Origin: Turbatrix aceti
Lineage: Eukaryota; Nematoda; Chromadorea; Rhabditida; Panagrolaimidae
DNA: 64,000 nucleotides
NCBI GenBank assembly: GCA_963969345.1
Contig: OZ017770.1
Coordinates: forward strand, 1,807,246-1,871,245
Direction: 5' to 3'
Shown: positions 1-12,231 of the stretch, one piece after another
Position numbering within the stretch: position 1 is the first letter of the stretch
Layout: the number at the start of each line of letters is the position of its first letter
Translations under genes and position numbers: made by a program
The notes under the pieces: generated by a model
Database searches by the model: none
Seen by the model: only the letters and a program-made list of their open reading frames with translations
What the model was told of the DNA's origin: nothing

Positions 1-1261
1 AAATATTGAGTCACCCATACTGTTCGGCCTAGAGCTAAGCTGTTACAATAAACAATTCCCAATACGCCTACTTTGTTTCAAATAAGAAATAAAAGAAAAT
101 GCCGACAGTATTTACAACTTAAGAACTTAAATTGTGTTTGGTTTTTTGGACAAAAAAATACTTCGCACTTTTTAAAAGTGCTGTTCCTTAGGATGTACAA
201 AATAAAAAAAATTATCTGTAGGGAATTTTGTTGCATCCCTTTTTAACGCACTTTTAAACCATTTCATCCAACATGGCAGGCCGCTATTATACTCGCTATA
301 AGCAAATTACTGTCTAACTACATAATTTACTCCAAAAATAGACTAAATCACTAACTAAGGGGGTGGAGAATACGTAAGTTTTTTTTGTGACAACAAAGGA
401 GAGACGCAAAACATTTTGTTCTCTCCTTGTACCAAGAACAAGGCAACTACGATAAATGAAGGTCCTAGTCTTTCAAACTTTCTGTATCACGTGTAATTGA
501 GTTTTTATCCTGTGTTAAAAAATCTACGCAACACAAAAAACGCCCCTTCCCTCCTCTCTTCATTGACAAAAATGTTTTGTAAATGGAAAAGTAAAAGTCC
601 TTTTTTTGCCGTGTATTTTTGTTTATCCACAAGTGATATATTTTTTCTTGTTGTGACTTTTCCTAAATTAGTTTTTTTTTTCGGATTTTGTCAACAGAAG
701 TTTATAACCATGCCTTCATCTCCTCCCCCCTCTCTCAGATACAGTGACAGTTCAGCTCTATATTAATTTAATTTTAGTTTTTGCTTACGTATAATAACGA
801 TGATGCGAGAATGTTCCATTTCAAATCTTACTAGTTCAATGACCTGTATTTTTTTCTCTGGTTGCAAGTTTTATTCCCACTTAATTGCGATACAATTGGC
901 AAATGCGGGGTGGCGTTATTCGAGATCCCAATTGCATTGACGACATTTTTTGCTGCTTTTTTTAGGAATACAGTTTTAGTTGAAGTTTTCCACATATTTA
1001 ATTCGTAAATTCAAGTTAGCGATAATGGCTTAGCGTATCTAAACGCTTGTCTTCCGTGTTAGTGTATTTTTTGCCGTGGTTTGTATTATTCGTTGATGCT
1101 TGTCTCATCCTGTTGCCCGAGACATGCTCTTTTCTTTTCAGACAGACTATACTCAGATTATTGCATCTGAATAGAAGCTGAAGAGACAGGTACGAGGGAT
1201 GGCTTAACTCCTAACGAGGAATAAATACCTTTCGAATGTGTAAAACAATTATACTACCGCA
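1..1261. other. AT-rich spacer upstream of the amine receptor
   Basis: No coding exon could be supported here. The only longer open frame (497-766) is low-complexity, T-rich and has no ATG start. The region presumably holds the promoter and 5' leader of the receptor starting at 1262, but I see no clear TATA box or repeat. Confidence 0.5.
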
Positions 1262-2654
1262 ATGACGGGACTTACGCAGGCATTACTCCTTTTATTATTC
1301 ACTATTCTTATTCTCTTTGCCTTGGCTGGCAACATCCTGGTTGTAGCTGCCGTCTTTGTTGATCGCAAGTTACGCATTCAGCCGGAAAATTTGTATCTGG
1401 TGTCTTTGGCGCTCTCTGATCTCGCAGTGTCACTCTTGGTCATGATATTTGCGGCTGCCAATGACCTACTTGGCTTTTGGCCATTTGGAGCGACTTACTG
1501 TAAATTCTGGATATGTTTTGATATTATCTGCTGTACAGCGAGTATTCTAAATCTCTGTGCCATCTCGTTTGACCGATATCTTCATATCAGTCGTCCGTTG
1601 ATTTATTCAAGGTAAATATTTTTTGTTTTCACAAAATGCTAATAAAGTTGGAATTTCTAGATTCAGCAGCAAGCGACTCATCATAATTGTTATTTTGATT
1701 ATTTGGATGCTGTCAGCCTTAATCGGTCTGGCGCAATATATTTTTAGTCTAACAGGCAATAATGACGTGCCACTTAACAGCGGGACTTTCGATCTTCATG
1801 GAAAACATGTTACTCACAACTTTTCATCGCTTTCCTCTTCATCGTATGTTTTTTCGTGTTTTTTATTTCTAATTTATCAAAAAAAAAATATTTTAGAGGA
1901 GAAAAGTGTCAATTAACCCTCCAGCCTTTATACGCCATCGTCAGCTCATTTTTGAGCTTTTTTTTACCCGCAACAGTCATGGTTATGCTGTATACAAAAA
2001 TATATTTATATGCTCGTATGCATGTTCGAAGTATTCGGGCACAACTAAAACAAGCAACTTCGCTTCTCATAATGCAGCTTGCAAGTGAACGCATCCGTCA
2101 AGTGACACATGTAGCTTTGAATTTTGATAACACAACGGAAGACGTCAATAGCAACAAGTCACTTAGCGTTCATGCCGATGAGAATTACAACGTTGAGCTT
2201 TCGCCCAAGTTGATGCCTAAACCTCAGAAGCGCACGTCAGCAAGTCGTTCGGTATCTGACCAAAAAGCTCGGTAATCACTTGTTGTTTTTGTTTATGTGA
2301 AAATATCAAAAAACGGATTTAGGGTAACGCTCGGGGTCATCATGGGTACGTTTCTAATCTGTTGGCTGCCATTTTTCGTCGTCAATATTTGGCGTTCATT
2401 AAAACCCAATTTTTTTCCACTTTACGTGTTTCAAGTAAGTTTTTTTCCGGAGAAAACAATAATAAAATCTGGTTATTAATGCTTTACTTTAGGTTGTAAC
2501 TTGGTTAGGTTACGCTAATTCAACCGCAAACCCAGTTATTTACGGCATATTCAACCGTGATTTTCGAATGGCATTTACCCGCGTTGTAAAAAAACTATTT
2601 TGGTGTCCAAATTCAGACAAGAATCATAATAGATGTAATGGCTACAAATTGTAA
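1262..2654 (+). CDS. D1-like dopamine / biogenic amine G-protein-coupled receptor
   Basis: Class A GPCR of 393 residues in five exons (1262-1611, 1661-1843, 1897-2271, 2323-2434, 2493-2654). Visible landmarks: GN in TM1 (Asn24), LSD in TM2 (Asp53), Cys80 with a partner Cys182 in extracellular loop 2, Asp87 (3.32, amine counter-ion), DRY at 104-106, Trp132 in TM4, Ser194/195/198 at 5.42/5.43/5.46, CWLPFF in TM6 and NPVIY in TM7, then a Cys in the short tail (FWCPN). The FDIxCxTASILNL run in TM3 and IVSSFLSF in TM5 resemble D1-like dopamine receptors more than octopamine or serotonin receptors. The third loop is about 100 residues. It should act at the plasma membrane and couple amine binding to G proteins. 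The N-terminus is very short. An AATAAA lies at 2731. A related catecholamine receptor (DOP-1/DAMB type) is the main alternative reading. Confidence 0.88.
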
Positions 2655-3599
2655 CTTTATAGTACTTTTAAATGACATGTTTACGGTTACCGTTGATTCA
2701 GGTAAAAATGTGTATTATATGCATGTTTTAAATAAAATAGCGATGAGTAATTGCTTCGTCATTCATTCTGCCAATCTCGGGAACTCTTTAAAGGCATGCG
2801 TAATGCATGGAAAAGGGAAGGGACACAAGATTACGAATTCCGTTCATAAATTAAAAAAAAACAAGAAATTTCGTGATGCGAAGCGGAATGCCAAAGCATT
2901 GTTCTGTCTGTCATTGCCATAACTGAAGAAATAATTTTACTTTTATCAAAAATAAATTAAAAATAGAAATGTCAGTTCATGATGAAGATACAGTGTGCCT
3001 TCTATCTTGTAAGCAAAAAATATTTGACACTCCGAAAGAAATGACAAGTTTGTTGATATCTCTGAGACCATTAATGTACCCCTGACCACATTAATCCAAT
3101 TGGAGGTGCATCGATCGCAACGCAAAGAAAGAGGACCGAAGTAAATGTAAGTGACGACAAAACACCGGTGACTGAGGTGTTGAAGTTCATTATACTCCTC
3201 AACGACTACAAATCCGCGTCCCCTAAAAGGCAACTATTCTCCCGGTAGCCGGTAGCCTAGTAGGTTGTTCTGAGATTTTGTGAAAGCATATCCTGGAGAA
3301 CAAGTCTTCTCTACCTCTGATCTAACTAAGTATACATTGGAGCATTTAAACGCTTGGGATCTCCCGTTTTTACCCCCAATGGGCTGGTACACCGGTTGGT
3401 TTTGTAAAAAGCAGTGGGAAACCGCGCTCTGACCTGACCCATTGTGGCGAACGCAACTTAGACCTCAGTGATATCTTGTTACAGCCATTTCGTAGTTAGC
3501 TTTCTTTTTTTTTCATGTCAGCAAACCGATGAACGCCTAGTATTGTTAATTCCAAACCGTTTACCGTGCTCTTTTGATGCTTTCAGAGTCAATGCAGCT
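2655..3599. other. Spacer between amine receptor and mucin-like gene
   Basis: Contains the receptor's candidate polyadenylation signal AATAAA at 2731 and, at 3581-3586, a TTTCAG acceptor 13 nt before the next ATG. Open frames on both strands (2638-2922, 2946-3233) show no domain and no exon structure, so I leave them out. Confidence 0.5.
3581..3599 (+). promoter_or_regulatory. Candidate trans-splice (or 5' UTR) acceptor
   Basis: A TTTCAG acceptor ends at 3586, 13 nt upstream of the ATG at 3600, preceded by a pyrimidine-containing stretch (CTTTTGATGC). No upstream coding exon was found, so it is either a spliced-leader site or the end of a 5' UTR intron. Confidence 0.4.
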
Positions 3600-5770
3600 A
3601 TGACAGCCCCTAGCAAGGCGTTTACGTTTCTTCTGGCAGTTCTATCAATTAACACCCTTGTTGACGCAAAGCTTAACAGGCACGGATGTTCCATGAACGA
3701 TATTATGTCGTGCGTTGTCCAACTTAAATCTTACAATGTTATGATTGATACAAATATGATGAGTGTGGTGTTCAGCATCACATCAGAGGCTAAACTCATG
3801 CATGTCTGTAGGTAAGTGAATTCTGAGAAATTTTAAAAGAAACAGGAACAGGCTTTTTTTCCTTTCAGAGCGTATAACAACGTTATGCCGTGTTTTCAAC
3901 AAAGATTAGCAACTTGCGCGAACGAAAAGCAGCGAGCACGTCTTGCGGAAGTCAATCGGCTTTTGTTGTTTATCTGCGCCCCGTTTTCCCTCAAAAGGCA
4001 AAAGACTCTATTAAAGGTCAGCAAGTGCGTTGGTCAAGTTTTGAACAGCAGCGAAGTTCCCGATTGTCACAAGAAAAAGAACAAATTCACCAAAAAGCTA
4101 GACATGTGCAGGTCTGATGAGATTTTTTTTATCTTTTGACCCTATCCTAAGTGAATTTCAGACAAAACTGCGACAAAAACGATATCATATGTCTGATGAG
4201 TATTCAAGTGTCCGAACTCGGAGTGTGTACTGTCCTTAACCTGGAAGAACAATGTGGTTCACAGGCTGCTGAATTTTATTCATATATGCAGACCGCCATC
4301 ATCGGTGAAGAATTTCCTATTCAATGCAAGTATGATTCTTCGGCACGAAAATTGCGTGAATTCCTATCCAATTCAGCAGAAAAATTGGAAGTTAACTCTG
4401 CAACTGAAAGTGATAATACCCACTTTGTTGTGCAAGAACTTGTGTTACCGATATCACCAAAAACCACCCATGCTTCATCCTTAAGCATCAATAACACCAC
4501 CACAACCACCACCAAGAACGCACAATCAATCGTGGATAAGATGGTGGAAATCAGCTTGCTTCCAAACATCAATCAGACCGTTCTCACAGCCCACCAGAGT
4601 AGAATTCGACAAAGTTCTGGCAACTATATAAGCAAGACAACAGATGATCAGAAAGCGAAGGTGATTACTAGTCGATCAAAATCGTATACAAATATTTTTA
4701 ATACAAAGAAAAAAGCCAACGTGTCCATTGACGCCACAACGTCTTATTCTCCCGTTCCCACAGCCTCCCAGACCATGCAAACCATGATTGAATCGACGTC
4801 CCCGACAACACGTGAAATACCGACGACAATCACGACAAAATCGGCTGTTAGCAGTCAACCGGTATTGAATGGTTATTATCAGAAGAGCATGATACGCTCA
4901 AACAGCACGGCTAAGAATCATAACCAAAAATCACAAACTATGCTGCACACAGTGACACGTGATCTTGGGCCAAAATTGATCGATGCTACAAAAGAACTCA
5001 AGACTTTAGCGCCTGCCAGAGAACGATATACTCCTAGAATCAGAAATTTTACCACAATTTGGAGTTATACAAGTACAAGCACAAGCACCACAACGACGAC
5101 GACAACACCAAGACCCACAGTTACAACAACGACCACTACAACCCAGACTAGCATAAAGCCTGTTACCGAGGTTACAACGAGTACGGTCAGTTCAAATACC
5201 GTTAATCTCGAGCCCAAAACCGTTCATAACTTCCTTCCCTGGTATTACGCGTCACGACCGCCGTTAAACTTTGTACAGGTCATGTCAACGCCAGTTCCAT
5301 TAATTGAAAAAGAAATAATTTTTCCGGTACTGCCGTTTGGTGACCATGAATATCAACCCAGATTCCAGGCTTCCAAATCATTTGCTTCGACCCCTGTGAA
5401 CACCATGGAACGACCCATTGCAAAGAACTTTCTTCCTAACTATCATACATTCCTTACAACAACTACAATATCTACACCACCGCGTTTGATTGATGAAGTT
5501 TTTAATCTTCTAAACCTAACGCATGACGAAGTCAAGCACAAAGCGTCGACGCTTCTTACCTCAGCCATCGACGCTCTCAACACACGAAACAGGATAGATA
5601 ACGGCTATCCAGAAACCATCTTTAGAGTCCCTCCAGCGCCACAAGTGCCTGATTACACAAAGGAGGAAAGTCCAAACCATAAAGCGCTCAACAAACTTGT
5701 CGATACCATTGAAAGAATTTCTCCCCGAGTTATCGATAAGATCAGAGTAAAACTTGACGAAATTGATTGA
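3600..5770 (+). CDS. Secreted Cys-rich protein with a long Thr-rich mucin-like region
   Basis: Predicted 687 residues from three exons (3600-3811, 3869-4111, 4162-5770). Residues 1-23 form a signal peptide (FTFLLAVLSINTLVDA). Residues about 24-210 carry regularly spaced cysteines and end in a module with the pattern C-x3-C-x7-C-x11-C, finishing in QCGSQAAEFY. This looks like the small Cys domains common in nematode extracellular proteins (CPG4- or DUF19-like), but I cannot assign it. From about 210 to 600 the protein is rich in Thr and Ser with runs such as TSTSTSTTTTTTT, as expected for dense O-glycosylation. The last 90 residues look helical and charged. No membrane anchor is seen. A secreted matrix, cuticle-surface or eggshell proteoglycan is an inference. 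AATAAA lies at 5826. Confidence 0.75.
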
Positions 5771-6033
5771 CTAAAACCCAATACACCTGGCATAACTTTG
5801 TTGTATGTAGTAGAACGTCAAAAAAAATAAATACACACATGCATTCTTAGTCGTTACGTGCAAAAAACAAAAAAAGTGGTGAGCGCGAACGCACTGACAT
5901 CTTACTACGAAAAAATGTAGCACACTACATCCAAGTGACGCAAGAACCCGCCGCAGTTGTTCTCTTCGATTTCCGACGTTTGTTGTGGTCTCCGTTTTTT
6001 TGTCTCTTGAGATACGTGTTGTTACCATTAACG

Positions 6034-7305
6034 ATGCTGCGCCGTTGCTCACCACAGTTGATTGCCGTCCGCTCGCACTCGTAAGTCTTGCTATGGTTTA
6101 CGGCGGCCGGACGTGTGCAACGACCATTTTAGGATTGAAGCTACGCATAAGGGACTGCTCGGTCCTGCAACACGTCTTCTCGTGCACCACTATCAACTCA
6201 ACCCATCGACGATTCCTGGTAGTGGACCGAAAAACAAGAATCTTCTGAAACAGTTCGTGAATGAGTGTTTTTTGCTTTTATTTGTACATTTTTGTTCTTT
6301 TAGCGATGTCTTGGACTTTATCAAGAGGGGAAACCTTACTCCGGCTCCGGTCCACCATGTCTCTGTCGGTGCCAGCGTCGCTCCCCAGCGTCCCGTGCAG
6401 ACTCTCCAGCGGCCCGATATCCCGGTTTCGAGCTTTGTCGATATTCCCCTGACCAACATGCGTCAGGCTATCGCCAAGCGCCTCTCGCTGTCTAAGCGTA
6501 CGATTCCGCACGCTTATGTTCGCGCTTCTCTTCCGGCGGACACGCTCGATGTTCTGCGCCAAACCTTCACGAAGGCCGGTCAGAAAGTCTCGGTTAACGA
6601 CCTCTTAATCAAACTCTGCGGTGCTGCGTTGTGCGTATGTTGTTGTTGTTGTTTGTGATTAACTTTGCATAATTAACTTTGCAGGCTGTTCCGGGTGTCA
6701 ATGTTCAGTTCAAAGATGGTCAAATTGTTCCCGTCTCATCCGTTGATATCTCTGTTGCCGTCGCTACGCCTGACGGACTGATTACCCCGATTATCTTCAA
6801 TGCTGACCAGTTGCCGGTTTCTCAGATTGCTGCCAATGTTCGTGAACTTGCCGGTCGCGCTCGCCAGAATCAGTTGAAGCCAAACGAGTTCCAGGGCGGC
6901 TCTTTCACGTTCGTTTTGCTTTTTGTTATTTGCAGGAAGTTTTACACAGTTGTTTTTTAGTATTTCCAACCTCGGAATGTTTGGAATCTCTCACTTCACC
7001 GCCATCATCAACCCGCCTCAGGCGGCCATTCTTGCTGTCGGAAAATCTGAGACGTCGCTTAACGCCGATCTCCAGACCGTTCAAACGTGGGTTTAAATGC
7101 AGGAGGAAAACAATGACAATATAACGTTTTTTTATTTTCCCATTTCAGTATGACGGTTACTCTCTGTTACGACGCACGTGCTATTTCCGATCGTACAGCG
7201 CAGGAGTTTGTTCGTTACCTGGAAGCCGCCGCTGCTCAGCCCGAAGCGATTGTTGGTTTTGCTTCTGCCAGTGCGCTGGACTTTGACTTTTCTCGACTTC
7301 TCTGA
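6034..7305 (+). CDS. PDHX-like E3-binding protein of pyruvate dehydrogenase (catalytically dead E2 fold)
   Basis: Predicted 334 residues in six exons (6034-6080, 6133-6252, 6304-6634, 6685-6908, 6961-7086, 7149-7305), total 1,005 nt. The start begins [16 protein letters not shown], Arg-rich without acids, as for a mitochondrial presequence. Next comes the peripheral-subunit-binding domain (GPATRLL...[18 protein letters not shown]), which docks E3. A linker and a full 2-oxoacid acyltransferase domain follow ([36 protein letters not shown]). The acyltransferase signature DHRxxDG reads DARAISD: the catalytic His is Ala. Human PDHX has also lost this His, so the protein is an E3-binding subunit, not an active acetyltransferase. 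No lipoyl domain precedes the E3-binding domain in this model. AATAAA lies at 7683. Confidence 0.87.
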
Positions 7306-8866
7306 CGTCGTCTACTGCTAGCTGATGCAGACTACCAGCAGTAGTCTGTACAACACGGGAATATCCTCTCCTTTACCAGTGGTTTCTTTCTTGTAATGTA
7401 ATTTATGTAGGCTTAATAATAGTACCACTGAACACTGTCTGCTTTTGCATTGGGGCATCTCAAAGCGACTAGCCGCCATTTTTGAGCCGGGGTTGGGAAG
7501 GAGCATGGTGATTATAACGTTCCTCCTCTGCTTACAAAGGTGATCATACTCCGCCGCCTTTCCATTTGCTGAAAATGAAAACGAGCGAGAATGGAGGGGG
7601 GCCGGGCCGCCTTACTCATCGAAGAGGTCGTGGACAAGACCAGCTTTCGCTTTTGCACCTTGGGCGTGTTAGAAATTGTACTAATAAAATTTTCCTTCTA
7701 GCGTGAAGTTAGTCATACTCAATTAACAACTTTGTTTTGTCGTTCAGTTCGTTCACCTTCATTTGGAATTCTGTATGAACGTCCGTTGTTGTTGGATGTA
7801 ATGGCAAAAAAAATATTTCCTGCTTTTTTAAAAGTCCAACAATTAACGTAGTGAAACAATTGACGTAAATTTGTTTGCTTGCTTTTATAGTGTCTAGTAG
7901 CTTTTCACAGTCACGAAGTTACTATTAACGGAACGTCTGCGTGATCAGCATCATCTCACCTTATATGGGCTGAATAGAAAAGACCTTTTTACCACCCTAT
8001 ATATGTGTCGGTTTTTTCCCTTTTTTCTTCCTCTTTTGTCCGACTAACAAAGTTTGTGCCACATGAATAGCACGTATATGAATTTTTGTCCTCTTTTCCT
8101 TATGGATACACAATGCACCACAACTGTCAAGCAAAGTTTACTACCATGGTTAGTGGTGACCTTATTTTTGCTAATTCCCAGACGCCCTATCACATGTGAA
8201 CAGATCTTGCATTGTGATTTCTTCTTTATCGCAATTGTGTACTTTTTTTGCATTTCATATGTTTTTGTCTGCTGGATAAATAGGCAAAAAATCTGTCGCT
8301 GGCTAAAATACTATTCACTTTTTTGTTTTTACGGCCTGCAAAACGTGCATACACACACAAGACTTTTTTTTGCTTTTAGTTAATCAATTTCCTTTTTTTT
8401 CCACAAAGCCTGACCACTTTTTTTGCAACTTTTTTGAGACAGACAAAATCATTCCAACCGAAATGTCAAAAGTGATTTTTAATTTCTATTGTGAACACAT
8501 CGGCAGCATTTTAATTGTATTATCTAAACACGCTCTTCCACGAAAAAGGGGCATTTGTAACGATGTATGTGAACCACCTTGTTATCACGGTGATCATTGA
8601 CACTTCCCCCGATGTCATTTTTAGTCCATGTCGCCCATCCCACTTATCATCGATGTTTGTAAAAGTTATTTTGCAGCTGGGAATATTTTTGGCCCTTAAT
8701 TTTTTACCTCTTTACCTCCTTTTTGCTTTAAAATGAAAATGAATGGGTTTATGGACAAAAAATCCTTTATACAAGTCTATATATTGTTTGCTCAATCAAG
8801 AGGGGTTTTTGGTTAGATGTTTTAATACACCAAAGAACACGTCGTAACAAAGTAAAGTCATTTGAG
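7306..8866. other. Spacer downstream of PDHX-like gene
   Basis: Holds the PDHX-like 3' UTR with AATAAA at 7683 and a short inverted repeat (GACTAC...GTAGTC) near 7329. The rest is AT-rich; open frames around 8044-8736 lack domains, splice structure or a second exon and look random. Confidence 0.5.
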
Positions 8867-8877
8867 ATGATTTTTTT
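8867..8877. repeat. Target-site duplication, left copy
   Basis: ATGATTTTTTT, identical to 9204-9214 on the other side of the tRNA-derived element. Confidence 0.6.
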
Positions 8878-9203
8878 CATTTCATTCATTCATTCATTTA
8901 TTCTCTAACTCGTACGCACCATATCATACATACAACACTACAATGAACAGTCAGAAGGTGATGAAGATGATGATGGCGACTCGTACGTAGAGGGGCCCAT
9001 CCGGAACGGATGTCTTTGCGATACGTGCACCCTGAGTTCGCAGCTCTTACAGGGGACGGGACGTGTTTTTGGTGTGGTGTGGTTTTTGATTGGATGATAA
9101 CGAATGAGAATGAGTTGTAGAAGACCGCTGCGCCCAAGCGGGATCGAACCTCGACCTTGATTTCCTTGAAGACGCGCCACACACCACTGGGCCACCCGCG
9201 CCC
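8878..9203 (-). mobile_element. tRNA-derived SINE
   Basis: Reading on the minus strand from 9203, the element begins with a tRNA-like head. A box-A-like TGGCCCAGTGG (about 9194-9184) and a box-B-like GGTTCGATCCC (about 9149-9139) are spaced as in a tRNA gene, giving an internal pol III promoter. Acceptor and T-arm pairing is degenerate and no clean anticodon stem forms, so it is not a functional tRNA. The body runs about 250 bp and ends in a simple (GAAT)n tail (CATTCATTCATT on plus, about 8880-8900). Both sides carry the same 11-bp ATGATTTTTTT. Length about 326 bp. No other copy was noticed in the window. The family is unknown. Confidence 0.65.

Positions 9204-9214
<11 letters not shown>
9204..9214. 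repeat. Target-site duplication, right copy, followed by poly-T
   Basis: ATGATTTTTTT matches 8867-8877; the T run continues to about 9234, probably expanded by slippage. Confidence 0.55.
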
Positions 9215-9234
<20 letters not shown>

Positions 9235-10376
9235 ACCTTATGATTTTTTTCGTTTGCTAGCTACCTTTTGAACTCTGATTATTTTTTAAAACAAATGAAT
9301 GCCTATTCCCTCCCCTTTTCTATGTCTGCTTCATAAGCAGGTTTCTTCATTAAAAATCATTAAAAGCGAAGCGAAACGTTCAATATTCTCTCGCTATCCA
9401 CATATCTCGTTTAAAATTAGCGTTAAGGCCAGAGAGAATGGATGTGTCCTATCTAAACACTTACGGCATTTTTTTTCGTAAACACAGAACAACGGGTATA
9501 GTAACATAGTAGTCGTAGTAGTAGTGCCCCTAGATGGACACTACCAAAACAGCAAAAAAAGGTTTTTGGAACTTGAGTCGGTCCGTTGCCAGCTTTTTTT
9601 GAAAGCCAAAATGCTAAGCACGCGACTTAACCCTTGGGCGTGTGCACGAACGAACGAAAGAAAAGCTCAAAAATTATTGACCAAAAATTATTTGTTCTCC
9701 TACACCCGCTTCCTTGCCTTTTTCAAGTCCGCCTACTGGATGTGCAAGCTTTTTTATTTTCGTCGCCGATAGATAGATGTTGGCAAGTATTTCCAAAACC
9801 AACGGTTTGTCATTGTGTTGCGGCGTAATTTGTAACATTTTTTCAACTTGTTTTCTGTGTTTTTCAATACACATTTTTTTCCGTTGAAAGATGAAAATAT
9901 TTCACTCATGACGATAGTAATGCGTTAAAATTGTCACGTTATTGTTGGTGGATGTGATTGATACACTTCTATATTCAGAGTAATTGTTTGCTACGTGCTC
10001 GTCTTAACAACTTAAAATGAAAGGTTGGTAAAATTATCTACTTCTGGCACTGCAGAAGCTTAACTTTTTTTTGCATTACGCTGACCAATCCTCACATGTT
10101 TTTGAGAAAATAGTTAGATTTGTTTGATTCAAAAATAAAACAGAACCATTATCTCGGGCTTAACTTGTGTACAGAAGCGCTTATATGATTTAATAGAGCA
10201 ATTACCATCTTGGAAAGTAAAAAACCTTTGCTTATTGTCACCTCGAGAATAACCGCCCCCTAAATTGTTGTCAGTGACACCGCTTTTTAAAAACCGAACA
10301 GCATTGCTCCCTCTAGCAGTCATTCATTGTTGTCTTCGCTATTGCAGACGATACGGTGTACCTTGACGGTGGTGCC
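9235..10376. other. Spacer upstream of SLC17 transporter
   Basis: AT-rich; no exon supported. Close to the next gene, a TATTGCAG acceptor ends at 10347, 29 nt before the ATG at 10377, and may be a trans-splice or 5' UTR splice site. Confidence 0.45.
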
Positions 10377-12231
10377 ATGGAGCCACGTAGCAGACTTTGG
10401 AACTGGGGCAGTTTGCGATTTCGCATCGCTTTGGCTCTTGCTCTGGCTCTCAGTATCGAAGGGCTAATGCGTAGTAACATAAACATGGCAATGGTCTGTA
10501 TGGTTAATCGCACAGCTGTGAATGCTTTGTCCGGAAAACATATCCCGGGCGAACAAAAATTACTCAACTGGTCGTCGGCGGCTATACTTACTCCCAAAAC
10601 CGACTTGCCAACTGACGATTCGTGTGGTGATGAAGATTTGGAGATTGTTCGGTCTCGGCTTGCGAATCAAAGAGCGCAACAGGCATCGAAATATGTAAGT
10701 TTAATTGTTCACTGACACAAAAATATTGTTTTATTTTCAGAACGGACAGCTGGTCATTTCGAAGCCGGATCAGGCATTGATCTTCACGTCTTTTTATGCA
10801 GGTGGCCTTGCTATTATCATCCCCGGTAGCTACCTGTGCGATTATTTTGGTGCCAAAAGTGTGGTACTCATTGGTGCCATAATCAACACGCTTGGTACAT
10901 TTTTTACACCTGTGGTGGCCAGCTACCTTCATCCCTATGCACTCGTGGCTCTGCGGTTCGTCATGGGTGCAGGACAAGTAAGGACTCGCAAAACAAGCAT
11001 GGATAATTCTAACATACTTGATGCATTTAGGGAATATTTATTCCATGTATGAACGTCCTTATCGCACACTGGTTTCCTCTCACTGAAAAGAGCACAGCAA
11101 TTGCCGTTGCAACAACAGGAAATCAAATATCTGTCGTAGCGGCAATGCTCTTTACAGCAGAGCTATGCCAAATTTCCTTTCTCGGTGGTTGGCCGTTAGC
11201 GTTCTACTCATATGGCGTTGTAGGGGCCTTTCTATGTCTCTTCTGGTACGCCTTTGTCTACAACTCCCCGTCGAAGGCAAAAAATATAACCGAGACCGAA
11301 ATTAACTACATTCAACAGGGATCACATAGCATGAGTGAAAGCAAAACAGATGTCAAGGAAATTCCATGGAAAGCGATTTTGAGTAGCCCAACTGTCTGGG
11401 CAATTGCTTTGAACTCGTTTTCGCAGACTTTTATGACAGTTGGTACGGTGACGTATATTCCATCTTACTACCAAACTGTTTTGAGAATGAATCTGACATC
11501 GGTGAGTCAGAAGTGCAAAAGTCGCTTTTAATTGCGCGTTTTTTAGAATGGCTTAATGTCCTCTTTGCCGTTTATTTTTCAACTCATAACAAAAATTATT
11601 TTTGCATGGATGGCAGATTACCTGCATCGTCGCAATCTCATGAAGCATACCTCAATTACAAAGTTGTTTAATAACATCGGTAAGTATTGTGTTTTGACAG
11701 GCTCGGCAATTACGTTCTCTTTCTTATAGCATCATTCGGAAGTGGACTCTGTTATTTTCTTCTAACATTTTGTGATTGCCGCCACAGTGTATGGGCAATT
11801 ATTCTTGTTATTTCCGCTCTTGGATTAAGCTCCGGATTTATTCCCGGTTACAACACAAGCACCGTATGTGTAGCTCCAAAGTACACGGCATCCGTGGCAT
11901 CTTTTTGCCGACTTTTGGGTCAGATAGCAGCAGTTGCTTCACCCTACATGATCGGTGTTTGCGTTCAATCCGGCACAAAAGACGAATGGGCAATTGTGTT
12001 TTACGCCTTCACGGTGATTCTGTTCCTTTGCGGACTGTCGTTTCAACTCTTTGGTTCTGGTGAGTCCAAAAAACCATAATTTTGATTACAAAAATTTTAT
12101 TTTCAGCATCAGTTCAAGAATGGGCAAAAGTGACGTCCTTGCCGTCGCCGAACCTACAGGCAGCCAAGGATAACAATGCGAACGTTGCCCTCTTACCGTC
12201 GACAAAAGCCGCAGAACAAGAGCTGCACTGA
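10377..12231 (+). CDS. SLC17-family organic anion / phosphate transporter (MFS)
   Basis: Predicted 537 residues in six exons (10377-10694, 10741-10977, 11031-11501, 11547-11679, 11730-12059, 12107-12231), total 1,614 nt. The N-terminus is cytosolic, then RFRIALALAL...GLMRSNINMAMVCMV matches the SLC17 first helix. A hydrophilic lumenal loop with a glycosylation site (NWSS) follows, and about 11 further hydrophobic segments. The MFS loop 2-3 motif is present in weakened form (GSYLCDYFGAKSV). The central loop (KAKNITETEINYIQQG) resembles the 'T.eEr.YI' signature of sialin and vesicular glutamate transporters. Members move anionic substrates such as glutamate, sialic acid, urate or phosphate with Na+ or H+; the substrate here cannot be told. 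The C-tail is short and polar. AATAAA lies at 12404. Confidence 0.87.

Noticed and set aside
9120..9203. tRNA gene on the minus strand
   Set aside because: Box-A- and box-B-like elements are present, but acceptor, anticodon and T stems do not pair properly; flanking duplication and tail fit a SINE head.
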